From: Rallus limicola
Taxonomy: Eukaryota; Chordata; Aves; Gruiformes; Rallidae
Assembly: GCA_022605955.1 (NCBI GenBank)
Contig: JAKCOZ010000327.1
Coordinates: 124,001 to 188,000, forward strand
Length of the DNA: 64,000 nt
Direction: 5' to 3'
Part shown: in pieces, positions 57,026 through 64,000 of the stretch
Numbering within the stretch: position 1 is the first letter of the stretch
Layout of the letters: every line of letters starts with the position of its first letter
The notes under the pieces: model-generated
Seen by the model: the letters and a program-made list of their open reading frames with translations, nothing else
The model's database searches: none
What the model was told of the DNA's origin: nothing
Program-made: the position numbers and the translations under genes

Positions 57026-58807
57026 TATTGCTGGACGTTTAGCATGTTTTGAACTGCAGTCTGCTAGGGCCGAGAAAAGCACCGTAGGAGGTTCCAGGCA
57101 TGTTCCCTCTTTCCAGGCAAAGGAAAAGGCTGAGAGCCAAAGTGACAGGGTCTGCTCGTGTGTCCTGTTAGGAGGTTTCAGACAAGCTATGACTTTCAGG
57201 CCTAGCTTCTTTACTTTGGGAGTTATTGCTGGACGTTTAGCATGTTTTGAACTGCAGTCTGCTAGGGCCGAGAAAAGCACCGTAGGAGGTTCCAGGCATG
57301 TTCCCTCTTTCCAGGCAAAGGAAAAGGCTGAGAGCCAAAGTGACAGGGTCTGCTCGTGTGTCCTGTTAGGAGGTTTCAGACAAGCTATGCCTTTCAGGCC
57401 TCGCTTCTTTACTTTGGGAGTTATTGCTGGACGTTTAGCATGTTTTGAACTGCAGTCTGCTAGGGCCGAGAAAAGCACCGTAGGAGGTTCCAGGCATGTT
57501 CCCTCTTTCCAGGCAAAGGAAAAGGCTGAGAGCCAAAGTGACAGGGTCTGCTCGTGTGTCCTGTTAGGAGGTTTCAGACAAGCTATGCCTTTCAGGCCTC
57601 GCTCCTTTACTTTGGGAGTTATTGCTGGATGTTTCGCATGTTTTGAACTGCAGTCTGCTAGGGCCGAGAAAAGCACCGTAGGAGGTTCCAGGCATGTTCC
57701 CTCTTTCCAGGCAAAGGAAAAGGCTGAGAGCCAAAGTGACAGGGTCTGCTCGTGTGTCCTGTTAGGAGGTTTCAGACAAGCTATGCCTTTCAGGCCTAGC
57801 TTCTTTACTTTGGGAGTTATTGCTGGACGTTTAGCATGTTGTGACCTGCAGTCTGCTAGGGCCGAGAAAAGCACCGTAGGAGGTTCCAGGCATGTTCCCT
57901 CTTTCCAGGCAAAGGAAAAGGCTGAGAGCCAAAGTGACAGGGTCTGCTCGTGTGTCCTGTTAGGGGGTTTCAGACAAGCTATGCCTTTCAGGCCTAGCTT
58001 CTTTACTTTGGGAGTTATTGCTGGACGTTTAGCATGTTTTGAACTGCAGTCTGCTAGGGCCGAGAAAAGCACCGTAGGAGGTTCCAGGCATGTTCCCTCT
58101 TTCCAGGCAAAGGAAAAGGCTGAGAGCCAAAGTGACAGGGTCTGCTCGTGTGTCCTGTTAGGAGGTTTCAGACAAGCTATGCCTTTCAGGCCTAGCTTCT
58201 TTACTTTGGGAGTTATTGCTGGACGTTTAGCATGTTTTGAACTGCAGTCTGCTAGGGCCGAGAAAAGCACCGTAGGAGGTTCCAGGCATGTTCCCTCTTT
58301 CCAGGCAAAGGAAAAGGCTGAGAGCCAAAGTGACAGGGTCTGCTCGTGTGTCCTGTTAGGAGGTTTCAGACAAGCTATGCCTTTCAGGCCTAGCTTCTTT
58401 ACTTTGGGAGTTATTGCTGGACGTTTAGCATGTTTTGAACTGCAGTCTGCTAGGGCCGAGAAAAGCACCGTAGGAGGTTCCAGGCATGTTCCCTCTTTCC
58501 AGGCAAAGGAAAAGGCTGAGAGCCAAAGTGACAGGGTCTGCTCGTGTGTCCTGTTAGGAGGTTTCAGACAAGCTATGCCTTTCAGGCCTAGCTTCTTTAC
58601 TTTGGGAGTTATTGCTGGACGTTTAGCATGTTTTGAACTGCAGTCTGCTAGGGCCGAGAAAAGCACCGTAGGAGGTTCCAGGCATGTTCCCTCTTTCCAG
58701 GCAAAGGAAAAGGCTGAGAGCCAAAGTGACAGGGTCTGCTCGTGTGTCCTGTTAGGAGGTTTCAGACAAGCTATGCCTTTCAGGCCTAGCTTCTTTACTT
58801 TGGGAGT
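57026..58807. repeat. Nine-monomer higher-order repeat, copy b (1,782 bp)
   Basis: It has the same marker order as 55,244-57,025, including TTAGGGGG near 57,962. It ends where the GGCGTAGC marker monomer begins at 58,808. It lacks CTTGTG in the monomer before it, so the duplicated unit excludes that monomer. Confidence 0.88.
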
Positions 58808-59203
58808 TATTGCTGGACGTTTAGCATGTTTTGAACTGCAGTCTGCTAGGGCCGAGAAAAGCACCGTAGGAGGTTCCAGGCATGTTCCCTCTTTCCAGGC
58901 AAAGGAAAAGGCTGAGAGCCAAAGTGACAGGGTCTGCTCGTGTGTCCTGTTAGGAGGTTTCAGACGAGCTATGCCTTTCAGGCGTAGCTTCTTTAATTTG
59001 GAAGTTATTGCTGGACGTTTAGCATGTTTTGAACTGCAGTCTGCTAGGGCCGAGAAAAGCACCGTAGGAGGTTCCAGGCATATTCCCTCTTTCCAGGCAA
59101 AGGAAAAGGCTGAGAGCCAAAGTGACAGGGTCTGCTCGTGTGTCCTGTTAGGAGGTTTCAGACGAGCTATGCCTTTCAGGCCTAGCTTCTTTACTTTGGG
59201 AGT
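58808..59203. repeat. GGCGTAGC / CATATTCC marker monomer pair
   Basis: The same linked states as at 30,096 and 45,342 are present (G at 58,984). The following CCTCGCTTC monomer at 59,382 has TTTACTTT, whereas its copy-2 counterpart at 45,916 has TTTAGTTT. That single-site difference between otherwise matching copies could be mutation or gene conversion. Confidence 0.85.
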
Positions 59204-61975
59204 TATTGCTGGACGTTTAGCATGTTTTGAACTGCAGTCTGCTAGGGCCGAGAAAAGCACCGTAGGAGGTTCCAGGCATGTTCCCTCTTTCCAGGCAAAG
59301 GAAAAGGCTGAGAGCCAAAGTGACAGGGTCTGCTCGTGTGTCCTGTTAGGAGGTTTCAGACAAGCTATGCCTTTCAGGCCTCGCTTCTTTACTTTGGGAG
59401 TTATTGCTGGACGTTTAGCATGTTTTGAACTGCAGTCTGCTAGGGCCGAGAAAAGCACCGTAGGAGGTTCCAGGCATGTTCCCTCTTTCCAGGCAAAGGA
59501 AAAGGCTGAGAGCCAAAGTGACAGGGTCTGCTCGTGTGTCCTGTTAGGAGGTTTCAGACAAGCTATGCCTTTCAGGCCTAGCTTCTTTACTTTGGGAGTT
59601 ATTGCTGGACGTTTAGCATGTTTTGAACTGCAGTCTGCTAGGGCCGAGAAAAGCACCGTAGGAGGTTCCAGGCATGTTCCCTCTTTCCAGGCAAAGGAAA
59701 AGGCTGAGAGCCAAAGTGACAGGGTCTGCTCGTGTGTCCTGTTAGGAGGTTTCAGACAAGCTATGCCTTTCAGGCCTCGCTTCTTTAGTTTGGGAGTTAT
59801 TGCTGGACGTTTAGCATGTTTTGAACTGCAGTCTGCTAGGGCCGAGAAAAGCACCGTAGGAGGTTCCAGGCATGTTCCCTCTTTCCAGGCAAAGGAAAAG
59901 GCTGAGAGCCAAAGTGACAGGGTCTGCTCGTGTGTCCTGTTAGGAGGTTTCAGACGAGCTATGCCTTTCAGGCCTAGCTTCTTTACTTTGGGAGTTATTG
60001 CTGGACGTTTAGCATGTTTTGAACTGCAGTCTGCTAGGGCCGAGAAAAGCACCGTAGGAGGTTCCAGGCATGTTCCCTCTTTCCAGGCAAAGGAAAAGGC
60101 TGAGAGCCAAAGTGACAGGGTCTGCTCGTGTGTCCTGTTAGGAGGTTTCAGACGAGCTATGCCTTTCAGGCCTAGCTTCTTTACTTTGGGAGTTATTGCT
60201 GGACGTTTAGCATGTTTTGAACTGCAGTCTGCTAGGGCCGAGAAAAGCACCGTAGGAGGTTCCAGGCATGTTCCCTCTTTCCAGGCAAAGGAAAAGGCTG
60301 AGAGCCAAAGTGACAGGGTCTGCTCGTGTGTCCTGTTAGGAGGTTTCAGACGAGCTATGCCTTTCAGGCCTAGCTTCTTTACTTTGGAAGTTATTGTTGG
60401 ACGTTTAGCATGTTTTGAACTGCAGTCTGCTAGGGCCGAGAAAAGCACCGTAGGAGGTTCCAGGCATGTTCCCTCTTTCCAGGCAAAGGAAAAGGCTGAG
60501 AGCCAAAGTGACAGGGTCTGCTCGTGTGTCCTGTTAGGAGGTTTCAGACGAGCTATGCCTTTCAGGCCTAGCTTCTTTACTTTGGGAGTTATTGCTGGAC
60601 GTTTAGCATGTTTTGAACTGCAGTCTGCTAGGGCCGAGAAAAGCACCGTAGGAGGTTCCAGGCATGTTCCCTCTTTCCAGGCAAAGGAAAAAGCTGAGAG
60701 CCAAAGTGACAGGGTCTGCTCATGTGTCCTGTTAGGAGGTTTCAGACAAGCTATGCCTTTCAGGCCTAGCTTCTTTACCTTGGGAGTTATTGCTGGACGT
60801 TTAGCATGTTTTGAACTGCAGTCTGCTAGGGCCGAGAAAAGCACCGTAGGAGGTTCCAGGCATGTTCCCTCTTTCCAGGCAAAGGAAAAGGCTGAGAGCC
60901 AAAGTGACAGGGTCTGCTCGTGTGTCCTGTTAGGAGGTTTCAGACAAGCTATGCCTTTCAGGCCTAGCTTCTTTACTTTGGGAGTTATTGCTGGACGTTT
61001 AGCATGTTTTGAACTGCAGTCTGCTAGGGCCGAGAAAAGCACCGTAGGAGGTTCCAGGCATGTTCCCTCTTTCCAGGCAAAGGAAAAGGCTGAGAGCCAA
61101 AGTGACAGGGTCTGCTCGTGTGTCCTGTTAGGAGGTTTCAGACAAGCTATGCCTTTCAGGCCTAGCTTCTTTACTTTGGGAGTTATTGCTGGACGTTTAG
61201 CATGTTTTGAACTGCAGTCTGCTAGGGCCGAGAAAAGCACCGTAGGAGGTTCCAGGCATGTTCCCTCTTTCCAGGCAAAGGAAAAGGCTGAGAGCCAAAG
61301 TGACAGGGTCTGCTCGTGTGTCCTGTTAGGAGGTTTCAGACAAGCTATGCCTTTCAGGCCTCGCTTCTTTAGTTTGGGAGTTATTGCTGGACGTTTAGCA
61401 TGTTTTGAACTGCAGTCTGCTAGGGCCGAGAAAAGCACCGTAGGAGGTTCCAGGCATGTTCCCTCTTTCCAGGCAAAGGAAAAGGCTGAGAGCCAAAGTG
61501 ACAGGGTCTGCTCGTGTGTCCTGTTAGGAGGTTTCAGACGAGCTATGCCTTTCAGGCCTAGCTTCTTTACTTTGGGAGTTATTGCTGGACGTTTAGCATG
61601 TTTTGAACTGCAGTCTGCTAGGGCCGAGAAAAGCACCGTAGGAGGTTCCAGGCATGTTCCCTCTTTCCAGGCAAAGGAAAAGGCTGAGAGCCAAAGTGAC
61701 AGGGTCTGCTCGTGTGTCCTGTTAGGAGGTTTCAGACGAGCTATGCCTTTCAGGCCTAGCTTCTTTACTTTGGGAGTTATTGCTGGACGTTTAGCATGTT
61801 TTGAACTGCAGTCTGCTAGGGCCGAGAAAAGCACCGTAGGAGGTTCCAGGCATGTTCCCTCTTTCCAGGCAAAGGAAAAAGCTGAGAGCCAAAGTGACAG
61901 GGTCTGCTCGTGTGTCCTGTTAGGAGGTTTCAGACAAGCTATGCCTTTCAGGCCTAGCTTCTTTACTTTGGGAGT

Positions 61976-63757
61976 TATTGCTGGACGTTTAGCATGTTTT
62001 GAACTGCAGTCTGCTAGGGCCGAGAAAAGCACCGTAGGAGGTTCCAAGCATGTTCCCTCTTTCCAGGCAAAGGAAAAGGCTGAGAGCCAAAGTGACAGGG
62101 TCTGCTCGTGTGTCCTGTTAGGAGGTTTCAGACAAGCTATGACTTTCAGGCCTAGCTTCTTTACTTTGGGAGTTATTGCTGGACGTTTAGCATGTTTTGA
62201 ACTGCAGTCTGCTAGGGCCGAGAAAAGCACCGTAGGAGGTTCCAGGCATGTTCCCTCTTTCCAGGCAAAGGAAAAGGCTGAGAGCCAAAGTGACAGGGTC
62301 TGCTCGTGTGTCCTGTTAGGAGGTTTCAGACAAGCTATGCCTTTCAGGCCTCGCTTCTTTACTTTGGGAGTTATTGCTGGACGTTTAGCATGTTTTGAAC
62401 TGCAGTCTGCTAGGGCCGAGAAAAGCACCGTAGGAGGTTCCAGGCATGTTCCCTCTTTCCAGGCAAAGGAAAAGGCTGAGAGCCAAAGTGACAGGGTCTG
62501 CTCGTGTGTCCTGTTAGGAGGTTTCAGACAAGCTATGCCTTTCAGGCCTCGCTCCTTTACTTTGGGAGTTATTGCTGGATGTTTCGCATGTTTTGAACTG
62601 CAGTCTGCTAGGGCCGAGAAAAGCACCGTAGGAGGTTCCAGGCATGTTCCCTCTTTCCAGGCAAAGGAAAAGGCTGAGAGCCAAAGTGACAGGGTCTGCT
62701 CGTGTGTCCTGTTAGGAGGTTTCAGACAAGCTATGCCTTTCAGGCCTAGCTTCTTTACTTTGGGAGTTATTGCTGGACGTTTAGCATGTTGTGACCTGCA
62801 GTCTGCTAGGGCCGAGAAAAGCACCGTAGGAGGTTCCAGGCATGTTCCCTCTTTCCAGGCAAAGGAAAAGGCTGAGAGCCAAAGTGACAGGGTCTGCTCG
62901 TGTGTCCTGTTAGGGGGTTTCAGACAAGCTATGCCTTTCAGGCCTAGCTTCTTTACTTTGGGAGTTATTGCTGGACGTTTAGCATGTTTTGAACTGCAGT
63001 CTGCTAGGGCCGAGAAAAGCACCGTAGGAGGTTCCAGGCATGTTCCCTCTTTCCAGGCAAAGGAAAAGGCTGAGAGCCAAAGTGACAGGGTCTGCTCGTG
63101 TGTCCTGTTAGGAGGTTTCAGACAAGCTATGCCTTTCAGGCCTAGCTTCTTTACTTTGGGAGTTATTGCTGGACGTTTAGCATGTTTTGAACTGCAGTCT
63201 GCTAGGGCCGAGAAAAGCACCGTAGGAGGTTCCAGGCATGTTCCCTCTTTCCAGGCAAAGGAAAAGGCTGAGAGCCAAAGTGACAGGGTCTGCTCGTGTG
63301 TCCTGTTAGGAGGTTTCAGACAAGCTATGCCTTTCAGGCCTAGCTTCTTTACTTTGGGAGTTATTGCTGGACGTTTAGCATGTTTTGAACTGCAGTCTGC
63401 TAGGGCCGAGAAAAGCACCGTAGGAGGTTCCAGGCATGTTCCCTCTTTCCAGGCAAAGGAAAAGGCTGAGAGCCAAAGTGACAGGGTCTGCTCGTGTGTC
63501 CTGTTAGGAGGTTTCAGACAAGCTATGCCTTTCAGGCCTAGCTTCTTTACTTTGGGAGTTATTGCTGGACGTTTAGCATGTTTTGAACTGCAGTCTGCTA
63601 GGGCCGAGAAAAGCACCGTAGGAGGTTCCAGGCATGTTCCCTCTTTCCAGGCAAAGGAAAAGGCTGAGAGCCAAAGTGACAGGGTCTGCTCGTGTGTCCT
63701 GTTAGGAGGTTTCAGACAAGCTATGCCTTTCAGGCCTAGCTTCTTTACTTTGGGAGT
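61976..63757. repeat. Nine-monomer higher-order repeat, copy c (1,782 bp)
   Basis: This is the third copy of the nine-monomer unit: ATGACTTT (62,142), CCTCGCTTCTTTAC, CCTCGCTCC, GGATGTTTCGC, TGTTGTGACC and TTAGGGGG near 62,912, then consensus-like monomers. As in copy b, the GGCGTAGC marker monomer follows directly at 63,758. Confidence 0.86.
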
Positions 63758-63955
63758 TATTGCTGGACGTTTAGCATGTTTTGAACTGCAGTCTGCTAGG
63801 GCCGAGAAAAGCACCGTAGGAGGTTCCAGGCATGTTCCCTCTTTCCAGGCAAAGGAAAAGGCTGAGAGCCAAAGTGACAGGGTCTGCTCGTGTGTCCTGT
63901 TAGGAGGTTTCAGACGAGCTATGCCTTTCAGGCGTAGCTTCTTTAATTTGGAAGT

Positions 63956-64000
63956 TATTGCTGGACGTTTAGCATGTTTTGAACTGCAGTCTGCTAGGGC
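63956..64000. repeat. Partial monomer at the right window edge
   Basis: The first 45 bases of the next monomer are in phase and unaltered, including the PstI site. The array therefore runs on beyond the window. Confidence 0.97.

Larger units (their letters stand above)
47322..59995. repeat. Giant higher-order repeat, copy 3 (67-68 monomer offset from copy 2)
   Basis: From 47,322 the marker order of copy 2 is repeated. The offset is 66 monomers at first, becomes 67 after an extra monomer near 49 kb, and 68 (plus 2 bp) after 57 kb. Shared rare states include the HindIII change near 50,865, GTGCCAGG at 51,546 and CTTAGGG at 53,057. The match to copy 2 stops shortly after the CCTCGC/TTTAGTTT monomer at 59,778, where the next monomers instead match 53.4 kb. 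The right limit is approximate. Confidence 0.8.
1..64000. repeat. 198-bp tandem satellite array spanning the window
   Basis: A 198-bp unit is repeated head to tail without interruption. Marker variants many kilobases apart are separated by exact multiples of 198, apart from the effects of two indels (-1 near 12,881 and +2 at 54,694). This gives 323 full monomers and a 45-bp partial copy from 63,956. By eye most monomers differ from the consensus at only a handful of positions. All copies have the same orientation, and no unique or inserted sequence is present. Size, homogeneity and nested higher-order structure are typical of eukaryotic centromeric or heterochromatic satellite DNA. Species and chromosome position cannot be told from the sequence. 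Confidence 0.98.
59996..64000. repeat. Re-duplicated segment (34- and 25-monomer offsets)
   Basis: TTGTTGGAC at 60,397 and CCTCGC/TTTAGTTT at 61,362 lie 34 monomers plus 2 bp after 53,663 and 54,628. ATGACTTT at 62,142 lies 34 monomers after 55,410 and 25 monomers (4,950 bp) after 57,192. The GGCGTAGC marker at 63,934 is 25 monomers after 58,984. The segment is therefore a copy of about 53.3-59 kb with only one nine-monomer unit instead of two. It continues past the right edge. Confidence 0.83.

Noticed and set aside
1..64000. CRISPR array or bacterial tandem-repeat protein gene
   Set aside because: There are no unique spacers between repeats, the unit is 198 bp, and no cas genes or other genes are present. 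Indels and stops are spread through the array.
1..64000. CENP-B box in the monomer
   Set aside because: No segment fits the NTTCGNNNNANNCGGGN core on either strand by inspection.
1..64000. Transposon or retrovirus inserted in the array
   Set aside because: Monomer phase is unbroken apart from -1 and +2 bp, so there is no room for any insertion.

Overview
The whole 64 kb window is one uninterrupted tandem satellite-DNA array. The unit is a 198-bp monomer of about 50% GC, always in the same orientation. There are 323 complete monomers plus a 45-bp partial one at the right edge. The arithmetic closes exactly: 323 x 198 = 63,954, plus a net +1 from two small indels, a 1-bp loss near 12,881-12,885 and a 2-bp GA gain at 54,694-54,699. 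No single-copy DNA, gene, RNA gene, transposon, CRISPR array or promoter is visible anywhere, and both window edges fall inside monomers, so the array continues beyond the window on both sides.

The organism is almost certainly a eukaryote; the array looks like centromeric, pericentromeric or other heterochromatic satellite. The reasons are array size, near-identity of monomers, nested higher-order repeats typical of unequal exchange, a period close to nucleosome repeat length, and recurrent CpG-to-TpG/CpA variants that suggest a methylated germline (vertebrate or plant rather than yeast or fly). I do not recognise the monomer and do not name a species.

Layout. 1-1,386: a sub-family marked by G at monomer offset 126. 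1,387-13,067: near-consensus monomers with a 2-monomer duplication at 5,941-6,732 and a 22-monomer (4,356-bp) higher-order repeat. 13,068-22,769: mostly near-consensus, with two local 4-monomer duplications (13,266-14,849 and 19,602-21,185). 22,770-59,995: three successive versions of a 66-68 monomer (about 13.07-13.47 kb) giant higher-order unit. The second (34,254-47,321) and third (from 47,322) are close copies; the first is shorter and more diverged. 59,996-64,000: a re-duplication of material from about 53-59 kb.

Long open frames run through the array on both strands (up to about 5,000 codons). They are arithmetic artefacts of a 198-bp (66-codon) unit that happens to lack stops in two frames. 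I annotate no CDS. The interest of the window is its layered duplication history, which can be read from linked marker variants.
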